Part shown: positions 1 through 6,749 of the stretch, one piece after another
How positions within the stretch are numbered: position 1 is the first letter of the stretch
Layout: every line of letters starts with the position of its first letter
Assembly: GCA_025359905.1 (NCBI GenBank)
Contig: JANYDF010000066.1
Location: 1 to 47,007 of the forward strand
From: Rhodospirillales bacterium
Lineage (GTDB): Bacteria; Pseudomonadota; Alphaproteobacteria; Acetobacterales; Acetobacteraceae
Length of the DNA stretch: 47,007 nt
Direction of reading: 5' to 3'
Made by a program: the position numbers and the translations under genes
The notes under the pieces: model-generated
Database searches by the model: none
Seen by the model: only the letters and a program-made list of their open reading frames with translations
What the model was told of the DNA's origin: nothing

Positions 1-248
1 GAAAATTTTGGGCCAATTGGTAGAGCAGCCGACGCCGTTCCCAGCGAAGGCTGACCTGCGGACCCGAGAAACAGGCCCCGCACCATGAAGGCTGGCAGTC
101 AATTTGGGGACCCTGCGATCCCCTTCCAGGCTCTGGGACGCAGGCAATGAGCCTTCAACCCCGCCGATTGCACGATTTCGTCGCCGGCGGCTTCCGTTCA
201 GTCGCTTACACTGGGCTTACAGCAGTCTCGGTCTAAGCCATTGTAAGC
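1..248. other. Non-coding stretch with no recognised gene
   Basis: No open frame here has a plausible start, ribosome-binding site or recognisable product. Bases 11-35 resemble the D-arm region of a tRNA (TTGGTAGAGCA), but no anticodon stem or T-arm follows. I looked for tmRNA, SRP RNA, 6S RNA and RNase P RNA signatures and found no convincing match. The stretch lies downstream of the minus-strand tRNA-Gly and its terminator, so it could hold the end of a feature lying outside the window. Confidence 0.5.
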
Positions 249-269
249 AAAAACGGCCCCGAAGGACCG
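249..269 (-). terminator. Rho-independent terminator of tRNA-Gly
   Basis: Read on the minus strand, CGGTCC and GGGCCG pair around a TTCG tetraloop with one G-T wobble, and five T residues follow. It lies about 30 bases past the CCA end of the tRNA, which is the right place and orientation to end the tRNA-Gly transcript. Confidence 0.8.
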
Positions 270-300
270 CTTTCAACTTCTTGATTTTCTTGAAAAAATC

Positions 301-375
301 TGGAGCGGGCGAAGGGATTCGAACCCTCGACCCCAACCTTGGCAAGGTTGTGCTCTACCCCTGAGCTACGCCCGC
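301..375 (-). tRNA. tRNA-Gly (anticodon GCC)
   Basis: On the minus strand the sequence folds as a full cloverleaf. The 7-bp acceptor stem begins GCGGGCG, the D-arm has AGCTCAGGGGTAGAGC, the anticodon loop is TTGCCAA, and the T-loop is GGTTCGAATCC. The 3' CCA is encoded in the DNA. The GCC anticodon reads GGC and GGT glycine codons, GGC being dominant in this GC-rich sequence. A terminator follows directly. No other tRNA is adjacent. Confidence 0.97.
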
Positions 376-561
376 GCTCCACGCGTCCCACCGTCCGGCG
401 AGGCGCGCCTTTTAGGCTCGGTTTGCTGAGCATGGCAAGGGGGGTTTGCGGGATCGCGGCGGATATTCGCCGGGCGCTTGCCGGGGGCCGCGTTTCGTGG
501 CTTGTGCCTGCCGGTAGGTGCAACATCTATGGCACAACGAGCAAGGCGAGGACGCCCCGCA

Positions 562-1566
562 ATGGACTACATTATCGGCCAAAAGCCTGGCCCCGGCGGC
601 GCACGGCCCGGCCAAGCTGCCCCCCGCGCCCATGCGCCAGCCGCAGCCCAGCCAGTGGGTGCGGCGCCAAGCGGTGACGCCATGATTGTCGATGGCGACC
701 AGACCACCTTCATGCGCGACGTGATCGAAGCCTCGCGCACTGTGCCAGTGATCGTCGATTTCTGGGCGACGTGGTGCGGGCCCTGCAAAACGCTGACCCC
801 GACCATCGAAAAAGTCGTGCGCAGCGCTGGCGGGCGGGTGCGGCTGGTCAAGATCGACGTCGACAAGAATCAGGCGCTGGTGCGCCAGTTGGCCCAGCTT
901 GGCCTGCCGTTGCAGTCGATCCCGACCGTCGCCGCATTCTGGCAGGGCCAGATTGCCGACATGTTCCAGGGCGCGCTGCCGGAATCCGAGGTCAAGCGCT
1001 TCATCGAAGCGCTGCTGAAACTGGCCGGCGGCTCGATGCCGGGCGCCGATCTGATCGCCGAGGCCCGCGCGGCGCTGGAGCAAGGCGCGGCACAGGAAGC
1101 CGGCGAATTGTTCAGCGCGGTGTTGCAACAGGAACCGGAAAACCCGGAAGCCTGGGGCGGGCTGATCCGCGCGTTGATCGCGCTCGGCGACGAAGAACAG
1201 GCGGCCGAGGCGCTGGAGCAGGTGCCGGCCAAGGTGCGCGATCATGCCGAGGTGGCGGGTGCCCGCAGCGCACTGGCGTTGGCTGCCGAAGGCCGCAAGG
1301 CCCAGGCGATGTTGTCGCAGTACGTCGAACGCCTCGCGGTCAATCCGGCCGATAGTCAGGCCCGCTACGACCTGTCCGCCGCGCTGAACGCGATGGGGCG
1401 GCGCGAGGAGGCGGCGGAGGCGCTGCTGTATATCGTGCGCACCGACCGCAAGTGGAACGAGGATGCGGCCCGGTTGCAATTGCTGAAATTCTTCGAGGCG
1501 TGGGGCTTCGAAGACCCAGCGACGATGGCGGCGCGGCGCAAACTCTCGGCGCTGTTGTTCAGGTAA
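562..1566 (+). CDS. cnoX: CnoX/YbbN-type thioredoxin-TPR co-chaperone
   Basis: A 334-residue protein. An N-terminal Pro/Ala-rich tail of about 40 residues is followed by a thioredoxin domain at about 43-150, with the active site WCGPCK at residues 71-76 and the cis-proline segment SIPT. A helical tetratricopeptide-like half fills about 160-330. This architecture is that of CnoX (YbbN), a holdase that protects clients during oxidative stress and hands them to GroEL or DnaK. The intact CxxC suggests it also reduces disulfides, as reported for the Caulobacter protein, whereas E. coli YbbN has lost one cysteine. I chose the ATG at 562 (MDYIIGQ) because it has a purine-rich AAGGCGAGG upstream and the more distal starts read through non-conserved sequence. 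The stop overlaps the next start as TAATG, implying translational coupling. Confidence 0.9.
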   Translation: MDYIIGQKPGPGGARPGQAAPRAHAPAAAQPVGAAPSGDAMIVDGDQTTFMRDVIEASRTVPVIVDFWATWCGPCKTLTPTIEKVVRSAGGRVRLVKIDVDKNQALVRQLAQLGLPLQSIPTVAAFWQGQIADMFQGALPESEVKRFIEALLKLAGGSMPGADLIAEARAALEQGAAQEAGELFSAVLQQEPENPEAWGGLIRALIALGDEEQAAEALEQVPAKVRDHAEVAGARSALALAAEGRKAQAMLSQYVERLAVNPADSQARYDLSAALNAMGRREEAAEALLYIVRTDRKWNEDAARLQLLKFFEAWGFEDPATMAARRKLSALLFR

Positions 1567-2231
1567 TGGGGTCAAACCCGCCCAGGCTGCATGGTCTGCC
1601 CGAGGTCTTCCCGGTTTTCCCGCTGACCGGAGCACTGCTGCTCCCGCGCGGGAAACTGCCGTTGAATATTTTCGAAGCGCGTTATCTGGCGATGACTGAG
1701 GACTCGCTGGCAAACGGACGGCTGTTCGGCATCGTGCAGCCCGACCCGGGCCGCACCCGCTTGGCGGCCGCCGGGCCGGGATTGTACCGCGTCGGCTGTC
1801 TCGGCCGGTTGTCGTCGTTCAGCGAGACCGATGATGGGCGGTATCTGATCACGCTCACCGGCGTGATTCGCTTTGCGGTGGTCGAAGAATTGCCGGTCAC
1901 CCGTGGCTACCGCCGGGTACGCGCCGATTTGTCGGAATTCGCCGCCGATCTGGCACCGGCCGATGAGGCCGCGCCGCTCCCGCGGGAGGCGATGGTGGCA
2001 GCGTTGCGCGGCTATTTTCACCGGCGCGGGTTCGAGGCGAATTGGGATGCGATCGGCGAGATGGACGGCGATATGTTCGTCACCACGCTGAGCATGGTCT
2101 GCCCGTTCGAGCCTGCCGAAAAGCAGGCGCTGCTCGAAGCCCCCGGTTTGCCGGAGCGGGCAGCGGCGCTGCTGGCATTGCTGCAAATGGATGGCCACGA
2201 TGCCGCTGGCGACCGGCCGCGCGCCAGTTGA
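1566..2231 (+). CDS. Lon N-terminal (LON substrate-binding) domain protein
   Basis: A 221-residue protein consisting essentially of one LON N-terminal domain (PF02190-type). The opening LPEVFPVFPLTGALLLPRGK and the following NIFEARYLAM and GRLFGIVQP segments are the family hallmarks. There is no AAA+ ATPase or protease domain, so this is a stand-alone LonN protein rather than Lon. Such proteins are common in alphaproteobacteria beside a thioredoxin-like gene and are thought to bind peptides, but the exact role is unproven. The ATG overlaps the stop of the upstream cnoX gene (TAATG), so the two are probably made in a fixed ratio. Confidence 0.88.
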   Translation: MGSNPPRLHGLPEVFPVFPLTGALLLPRGKLPLNIFEARYLAMTEDSLANGRLFGIVQPDPGRTRLAAAGPGLYRVGCLGRLSSFSETDDGRYLITLTGVIRFAVVEELPVTRGYRRVRADLSEFAADLAPADEAAPLPREAMVAALRGYFHRRGFEANWDAIGEMDGDMFVTTLSMVCPFEPAEKQALLEAPGLPERAAALLALLQMDGHDAAGDRPRAS

Positions 2232-2255
2232 GCGGTAGGTTGTGAACAGAGGGAA

Positions 2256-2483
2256 ATGATGATGCCGGATACCGAAACCCTGCCGGGCGATTCCGCCGTT
2301 CCGAATGTAGCAGTCGATCCCCGGCTGCTGGAAATTCTGGTCTGCCCGGTGACCAAGACCACGCTGACCTATGACCGTGCCGCCAATGAGCTGGTCAGCA
2401 AGGCAGCGGGCCTGGCCTTCCCGATCCGCGATGGCATTCCGATCATGCTGCCGGAAGAAGCGCGCCACCTGGACGGCGTATAA
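2256..2483 (+). CDS. Trm112-like small protein (YcaR/UPF0434 type)
   Basis: A 75-residue protein with the Trm112 signature: [17 protein letters not shown], then the hydrophobic segment [20 protein letters not shown]. In eukaryotes and archaea Trm112 is a zinc-binding activator of methyltransferases. Bacterial homologues are often missing the full cysteine set, and only one cysteine (LVCPV) is seen here, so zinc binding is doubtful. Three ATG codons occur in a row at 2256, 2259 and 2262. The AGAGGG motif at 2248-2253 is better spaced for the third, so the true protein may be two residues shorter. The stop overlaps the following ATG. Confidence 0.88.
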   Translation: MMMPDTETLPGDSAVPNVAVDPRLLEILVCPVTKTTLTYDRAANELVSKAAGLAFPIRDGIPIMLPEEARHLDGV

Positions 2484-2836
2484 TGACCACGCCGACGGAA
2501 ATCCGCCTCAAGAAGGCCGAGAGGCGGCTGGAAGTGGATTTCGACGACGGCAGCTGCTTCGTCTATCCGGCTGAGCTGCTGCGCGTGGAAAGCCCGAGTG
2601 CGGAAGTGAAGGGCCACGGCCCGAACGAGCGCCGGACGGTTCCTGGCAAGCGCCATGTCGGCATCAGCGGGCTGGAGCCGGTCGGCCACTATGCCGTGCG
2701 CATTCTGTTCGACGACGGCCATGACACCGGCATTTTTTCCTGGGACTACCTGCACCGGGTTGGGCAGGATCAGGACCGGATGTGGCGAGACTACCTGTCG
2801 GCGCTGAAGGCGCAGGGCCTCGGCCGCGATCCGTAG
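2483..2836 (+). CDS. DUF971 (GBBH-like N-terminal) protein
   Basis: A 117-residue protein covering a single DUF971 domain, the fold found at the N-terminus of gamma-butyrobetaine hydroxylases. Typical segments are the basic opening EIRLKKAERRLEVDFDDG, the YPAELLRVESPSAEVKGHG block, and the closing GHDTGIFSWDYLHRVG. Stand-alone bacterial members are often linked to iron-sulfur cluster proteins such as Mrp/ApbC, but no such gene is adjacent here, so the role is open. It is the last gene of a four-gene operon and its ATG overlaps the upstream stop. It converges on the L,D-transpeptidase gene with only three bases between stops. Confidence 0.85.
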   Translation: MTTPTEIRLKKAERRLEVDFDDGSCFVYPAELLRVESPSAEVKGHGPNERRTVPGKRHVGISGLEPVGHYAVRILFDDGHDTGIFSWDYLHRVGQDQDRMWRDYLSALKAQGLGRDP

Positions 2837-2839
2837 CGG

Positions 2840-3337
2840 CTAGCCTGCCAGCACACGCAACGCGGTGAGGCCCTCGGCGAGCAGGGCGCGCAAGTCCGGC
2901 TCCGCCAGCGCCACGCAGCCCTCGGTGGGCGCGTAGCCCGGCCGGGCGAGGTGCAGAAAGATAGCCGAGCCGCGCCCGCGTTCGATCGGCGCGTCGTTCC
3001 AGCCCAATGTCACCAGGATGTTGTAAACATCGTCGTGCCGCCACAGTGCCTCGTGGCGGGCTGGGTGCGGCAAGCGGACCATCCGGTTGTAGTCGGGGTG
3101 CCCGGCGTCGTCGCACCAGCCGTCCTGCTCGGCGATCGGCTCGCGCGGCAGCGTGGTGCGCGGCATGGCCACCCGGTCGGCACGGAACAGCACCCGGCGC
3201 AGCGGCAGCAGCCCCACCGGCGTCGCGCCGTCGCCTTCCTGTTTGCGCTCGCTAACCCCTGCCGCCCCCAGCGCGCAACGCAAGGTCCGCCCGGCGAACA
3301 GCAGCCGCCCGCCGGCATGCACGATGGCTTCGCTCAT
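2840..3337 (-). CDS. L,D-transpeptidase (YkuD) family protein
   Basis: A 165-residue protein with the YkuD-type active-site region near the C-terminus: His129 in FLHLARPGY and Cys141 in TEGCVAL. The upstream RHDDVYNILVTLGWN strand also fits the family. No signal peptide or membrane anchor is visible from this start, which is common in this short subfamily, so its location is uncertain. L,D-transpeptidases cross-link peptidoglycan stems or attach proteins to them through the catalytic cysteine. The ATG overlaps the ribA stop by four bases (ATGA), so the two genes are co-translated on the minus strand. Confidence 0.82.
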   Translation of the reverse strand: MSEAIVHAGGRLLFAGRTLRCALGAAGVSERKQEGDGATPVGLLPLRRVLFRADRVAMPRTTLPREPIAEQDGWCDDAGHPDYNRMVRLPHPARHEALWRHDDVYNILVTLGWNDAPIERGRGSAIFLHLARPGYAPTEGCVALAEPDLRALLAEGLTALRVLAG

Positions 3338-4503
3338 CCGAACAAATGCCCGAAGCGCGCCGCCTTGGTAGCGAGGTAGCCGTCGTTGATGCCGTTTGGC
3401 GCAAATAGGTGGATCTCGCGGTGCACGGTCAGCCCGCAGGCGCGCAGCGCCGCCACTTTGTTGGGGTTGTTGGTCAGCAGTCGCAGTTCATTGATGCCAA
3501 GTTCGTCCAGCATTGTGGCGGCGACCAGGAAGCTGCGTTCGTCGGCCCCCCAGCCGAGCGCGCGGTTGGCGTCCAGCGTGTCCAGCCCGCGATCCTGCAA
3601 GGCGTAGGCGCGCAGCTTGTTGACCAGCCCGATGCCGCGGCCTTCCTGCGCCAGATAGACCAGCACGCCGCTGCCGTCTTCGGCCATGCGGCGCAAGGCT
3701 CCGTGCAACTGCGGTCCGCAATCGCAGCGCAGGCTGCCGAGCAGGTCGCCGGTGAAGCATTCGGAGTGGATGCGCACCATCGGCGCGGTGGCGGCCTCGG
3801 GCTTGCCGACCAGAATCGCCAGATGCTCGATGCCGGCGTCTGGGCCGCGAAACGCCACGATGCGGGCGTCCGGCGCGTCGGCCAGCGGCACCTGCGCCTC
3901 GGCGACGCGCGACAGCCTTGTGGCCATTTCAGCCGGATAGGCCAAAACGTCGGCGGCGGCGGCGTGCAACAGCGCCCATTCCCCGGCCCGTTCGCCCGCA
4001 CCGGCGCGCAGCGGCGCCACAATGGCGGCGGGCAGCAGGCGGGACAATTTCACCAGCGCCAGCGCCGCAGCGGCATCCACCGGCAGATGGCTGGCTACGG
4101 CAGGGTCGGATGGCAGGATTTGGTCGGCGGTCGGGTCGGCCAGGGTGCGCAGCACCGAGGGGTCGAGCAGGCCGCGCGGCAATTGCAGCGGCACGGGTGC
4201 GCCGTCTTGCGGCACCGGGCGGCGCAGCACGGCGGCGGCCCGCACCGGGGCCAGCAGCAGCACCGGGGGGCCTGCGGTCAGGGCCGCGAATTCGGCCAAC
4301 CCGCGCGCCCCTGCGGTTTCGGCCGCCAGCACCGCGAGGCCCTCGGCCCCATCGAGCAACACCGGCGTGCCACGCCGCAGATCGGCCATGGCGCGGTGCA
4401 CCGCGCGCACCCGCAGGGTTGCCGGGTCGCCGGTGAGACGCGCAATCGGGGTGGGAAGCGGCGCGGCTGGCACAGACTGGTCGCGGACGGTCACGTCGTT
4501 CAT
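3334..4503 (-). CDS. ribA: GTP cyclohydrolase II with an extended N-terminal domain
   Basis: A 389-residue protein. The C-terminal 190 residues are a canonical RibA: the zinc ligands Cys249, Cys260 and Cys262 lie in SECFTGD...LRCDCG, the catalytic loop is QEGRGIGLVNKLRAYALQD, and LLTNNPNKV follows. It opens GTP to the pyrimidine precursor of riboflavin. The first 200 residues are Ala/Leu-rich and align only loosely with the DHBP synthase half of RibBA, without obvious RibB catalytic acids. A separate RibB is therefore probably needed. I chose the ATG at 4503 (MNDVTVRDQ) because AAGGA lies seven bases upstream. The 244-base gap to the response-regulator gene must hold divergent promoters; no FMN riboswitch signature was seen in it. 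Confidence 0.93.
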   Translation of the reverse strand: MNDVTVRDQSVPAAPLPTPIARLTGDPATLRVRAVHRAMADLRRGTPVLLDGAEGLAVLAAETAGARGLAEFAALTAGPPVLLLAPVRAAAVLRRPVPQDGAPVPLQLPRGLLDPSVLRTLADPTADQILPSDPAVASHLPVDAAAALALVKLSRLLPAAIVAPLRAGAGERAGEWALLHAAAADVLAYPAEMATRLSRVAEAQVPLADAPDARIVAFRGPDAGIEHLAILVGKPEAATAPMVRIHSECFTGDLLGSLRCDCGPQLHGALRRMAEDGSGVLVYLAQEGRGIGLVNKLRAYALQDRGLDTLDANRALGWGADERSFLVAATMLDELGINELRLLTNNPNKVAALRACGLTVHREIHLFAPNGINDGYLATKAARFGHLFG

Positions 4504-4747
4504 CTCAATCCTTGACAGCGTCTGCACACATCGCACGCGGCGGCCACCAGATGCCAACCCGAGGCGAACGCTTACGTGCACAGATGTGCTTTGCGCTGCC
4601 CGGAACAAGCATGCCGTGCTGGAATGCCGCGCAGAGCGGGAATCACCGTTCGGAGCACACCATTGTGTTGCACTAGCTACCGCAATTGTGAAACTTGATT
4701 ATCTGCTGATGCTATGCGGATGGGCGGGGTAGCGGGGGAGCCGGGAC

Positions 4748-5467
4748 ATGCCAGGCACACGGCCGATTTTAATCGTCGACGATGACCAAACCCTGCTGGA
4801 CATGCTGGCCGAGCAACTGGCCGTGGATGGCGAGTTCCGCGCGGTGCGGGCCACGAGTCTGACGGAGGCGGATGCCCGCATCGGCATGCGCGATGCACGC
4901 TTCGATGCGGTGATATTGGACATCGCCTTACCGGACGGCGATGGACGCGACTACTGCGCCCGGCTGCGGCGCGGCGGACTGAAAGTGCCGATCATCATGC
5001 TGACCGGTGCGGGCCATGAGGCCGATGTGGTGCGCGGGCTCGACTCCGGTGCGAACGACTACATCGCCAAGCCATTCCGCATGGCTGAACTGTTGGCACG
5101 GTTGCGCGCCCAATTGCGCAGCTTCGAAAGCAGCGAGGATGCGGTGTTCACCCTTGGTCCATACACGTTCCGCCCCAGCGCCAAGTTGCTGCAAGACGTG
5201 GCGCGTAACCGCCGGATCCGGCTGACCGAAAAAGAAGCGGCGATTTTGAAGTTTCTGTACCGTGCCGGCGCGCAAGCGGTGGCGCGGCAAGTGCTGCTTG
5301 GCGAGGTGTGGGGGTATAATGCCAGCGTGACCACACATACGCTGGAAACGCATATCTATCGTCTGCGGCAGAAGATTGAACCGGACCCGTCGAACGCCCG
5401 CCTGCTCGTGACCGAAGATGGCGGCTACCGGCTCGATCCGGACGGCATCAAAGCGATCGCGGCTTGA
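4748..5467 (+). CDS. OmpR-family response regulator
   Basis: A 239-residue protein. The receiver domain has the acidic pocket Asp11-Asp13, phosphoacceptor Asp58 (AVILDIALPDGDG), Thr86 and Lys108 (DYIAKPF). The C-terminal winged-helix DNA-binding domain at about 135-235 ends with HTLETHIYRLRQKIEPD and a GGYRLDP wing, typical of OmpR/PhoB proteins. No histidine kinase gene is adjacent, so its partner lies elsewhere or it acts as an orphan. It reads away from ribA across a 244-base gap and converges on phaR. I cannot assign it to a named regulator from sequence alone. Confidence 0.92.
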   Translation: MPGTRPILIVDDDQTLLDMLAEQLAVDGEFRAVRATSLTEADARIGMRDARFDAVILDIALPDGDGRDYCARLRRGGLKVPIIMLTGAGHEADVVRGLDSGANDYIAKPFRMAELLARLRAQLRSFESSEDAVFTLGPYTFRPSAKLLQDVARNRRIRLTEKEAAILKFLYRAGAQAVARQVLLGEVWGYNASVTTHTLETHIYRLRQKIEPDPSNARLLVTEDGGYRLDPDGIKAIAA

Positions 5468-5470
5468 ATT

Positions 5471-5498
5471 GGGGCGGCGGTCCGGTTGGGGCCGCCCC
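5471..5498 (+). terminator. Hairpin after the response-regulator gene
   Basis: GGGGCGGC at 5471-5478 pairs perfectly with GCCGCCCC at 5491-5498 around a 12-base loop, starting three bases past the stop codon. The following CTCCTTATGG gives only a weak T-stretch, so it may be an imperfect intrinsic terminator or a bidirectional end between the converging regulator and phaR genes. Confidence 0.5.
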
Positions 5499-5522
5499 TC
5501 CTTATGGCCGCCCCTCCTTATG
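5491..5522. repeat. Tandem duplication of a 16-base unit
   Basis: The unit GCCGCCCCTCCTTATG occurs twice with no mismatch at 5491-5506 and 5507-5522. It lies between the stops of the response-regulator and phaR genes, and its first half forms the right arm of the hairpin there. Confidence 0.95.
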
Positions 5523-5540
5523 GCCGGCGTGACGCCTGGG

Positions 5541-6188
5541 CTATTTTTGGCCCGGCTCGTTGCCGCCTTGATGGGTGGTGCGCACCCGGGCCAACTGGGC
5601 GCGGAGGAATTCAACCTCGGCGCGCAACGCCTTCATTTCCTCCTGCGCTTGCGGCGCCGGCGGCGGCGTGGGCGCGGTGTTGCGTACATCGCCGGGTTCG
5701 CCGGTACGTGAGAACGGGGAGAACAGGCTCATCGCCCGTTCCATCATGGCGAGGTTCTGGCGGCCGCCTTCTTCCATGCCGAACGGGAAGAAATTGCCCA
5801 TGGTCTGCTGCATCGCCACGCGAACCTGTTCCTGCTGACGGGCGAAGCTGGTCATGGCCTGTTCAAGATAGCGCGGCACCAGGGTTTGCACGGAATCGCC
5901 GTAGAACCCGATCAACTGGCGCAAGAAGCCAGTCGGCAGCATCGCGCGGCCTTTGCTCTCCTCCTCGACAATAATCTGGGTGAGCACGCTGCGGGTGATG
6001 TCGTCACCGGTCTTGGCGTCGTACACCACAAAATCGCGGCCCAGCCGGACCATCTCCGCCAGGGTATCGAGCGTGATGTAGCTTGAACTCTCGGTATTAT
6101 AGAGCCGCCGGTTGGCGTATTTCTTCACCACCACCGGCGGTTGCTCGGCGGCGGGCAGGGTCGGTTCGGCTTGCAGCGGCTGCGACAT
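5541..6188 (-). CDS. phaR: Polyhydroxyalkanoate synthesis repressor PhaR
   Basis: A 215-residue protein. The conserved N-terminal PHB/PHA accumulation regulator domain lies at about 19-80: VVKKYANRRLYNTESSSYIT, then VVYDAKTGDDITRSVLTQII and VEEES. A second domain at about 85-150 (LIGFYGDSVQTLVPRYLEQAM) is the granule-binding half. The tail is Pro-rich and then heptad-like (EEMKALRAEVEFLRAQLARV), suggesting a coiled coil. PhaR proteins bind both DNA and PHA, releasing promoters when polymer accumulates. The ATG at 6188 is preceded by GAGGGG at suitable spacing. It is divergent from the PHA synthase genes across 155 bases, the expected position for local and self control. Confidence 0.95.
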   Translation of the reverse strand: MSQPLQAEPTLPAAEQPPVVVKKYANRRLYNTESSSYITLDTLAEMVRLGRDFVVYDAKTGDDITRSVLTQIIVEEESKGRAMLPTGFLRQLIGFYGDSVQTLVPRYLEQAMTSFARQQEQVRVAMQQTMGNFFPFGMEEGGRQNLAMMERAMSLFSPFSRTGEPGDVRNTAPTPPPAPQAQEEMKALRAEVEFLRAQLARVRTTHQGGNEPGQK

Positions 6189-6228
6189 GAGAGCCCCTCG
6201 CGGGTTGCGGCTGGGGAGAATAACATAC

Positions 6229-6237
6229 TGCGCTGCA
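6229..6237. promoter_or_regulatory. Candidate PhaR operator, copy 1
   Basis: The 9-mer TGCGCTGCA (TGC-N3-GCA dyad) lies in the divergent phaR / synthase gap. With flanks it reads CTGCGCTGCAA, one base off the CTGC-N3-GCAG form I recall for the Paracoccus PhaR site. The identical 9-mer recurs upstream of the thiolase gene at 7876-7884. The assignment is an inference. Confidence 0.35.
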
Positions 6238-6343
6238 ACACCAAACGCGCCTTGACGCATCGGCCACGTTCCTTTGACGGTTTTCGTGCGATGCGCCGCA
6301 ACCTATTGTCCGGCAGCCATACGGCAAGGAGGCTTGATGACGC

Positions 6344-6739
6344 ATGGAGGACCGCGACCCGCCCCGCGCCCCTCCGCGCAGTCCGTCCGGCGCGCCCGAC
6401 CTGCCGTCTTTGGCGCAGGACTGGATCACGCTGTGGCAAAGCGAGCTGACCGCCGCCGCCGCCGACCGGGAATTGCAGGAATCTTGGCAGACCTTGGCGG
6501 CCATGTGGGCTGGCGCGGCCGGTGCGATGCTGCGGGCGCTGCCGCGCGGCTTGCCTGATGGCGGCGGAGCCGCACGTGCCGCCGGGGCCGCTGCACCGGC
6601 GCGGGCCGCGCCCGCTGCTGCTGCACCTGACCCTCGCGATGCTGAAATCGAGCGCCTCGCTCGCCACGTCGCCGAACTGGAACGCCGCCTGGCCGAGTTG
6701 GAGCGGAACGGGCTGGAACGCAGCGGGCGGGGCGGCTGA
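6344..6739 (+). CDS. Small coiled-coil protein, candidate PhaE/PhaR-type synthase subunit
   Basis: A 131-residue protein with three visible parts: an acidic, Trp-containing helical segment at about 20-65 (LAQDWITLWQSEL, SWQTLAAMWAGA), an Ala/Pro/Gly-rich linker at 66-98, and a short heptad coiled coil at about 98-125 (DAEIERLARHVAELERRLAEL). This is the layout of the accessory subunits of class III (PhaE) and class IV (PhaR) PHA synthases, though much shorter than classical PhaE. It ends 10 bases before the synthase gene, so the two are co-transcribed. AAGGAGG at 6326-6332 is the likely ribosome-binding site, spaced 11 bases from this ATG. An ATG at 6337 is closer but opens a different frame without family features. 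The function is inferred from context and shape. Confidence 0.6.
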   Translation: MEDRDPPRAPPRSPSGAPDLPSLAQDWITLWQSELTAAAADRELQESWQTLAAMWAGAAGAMLRALPRGLPDGGGAARAAGAAAPARAAPAAAAPDPRDAEIERLARHVAELERRLAELERNGLERSGRGG

Positions 6740-6749
6740 GGCTGAAGCC

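Noticed and set aside
11-35. tRNA-like D-arm at the left edge
   Set aside because: Only the D-loop region resembles a tRNA; no anticodon stem, T-arm or CCA follows, and the D-stem halves do not pair.
412-1713. Long open frame antisense to the thioredoxin-TPR gene
   Set aside because: Arg/Gln/His-rich composition typical of an antisense shadow in GC-rich DNA; the opposite strand encodes a clear thioredoxin.
4504-4747. Possible FMN riboswitch upstream of ribA
   Set aside because: The conserved FMN-box segments are not present on the minus strand of this gap.
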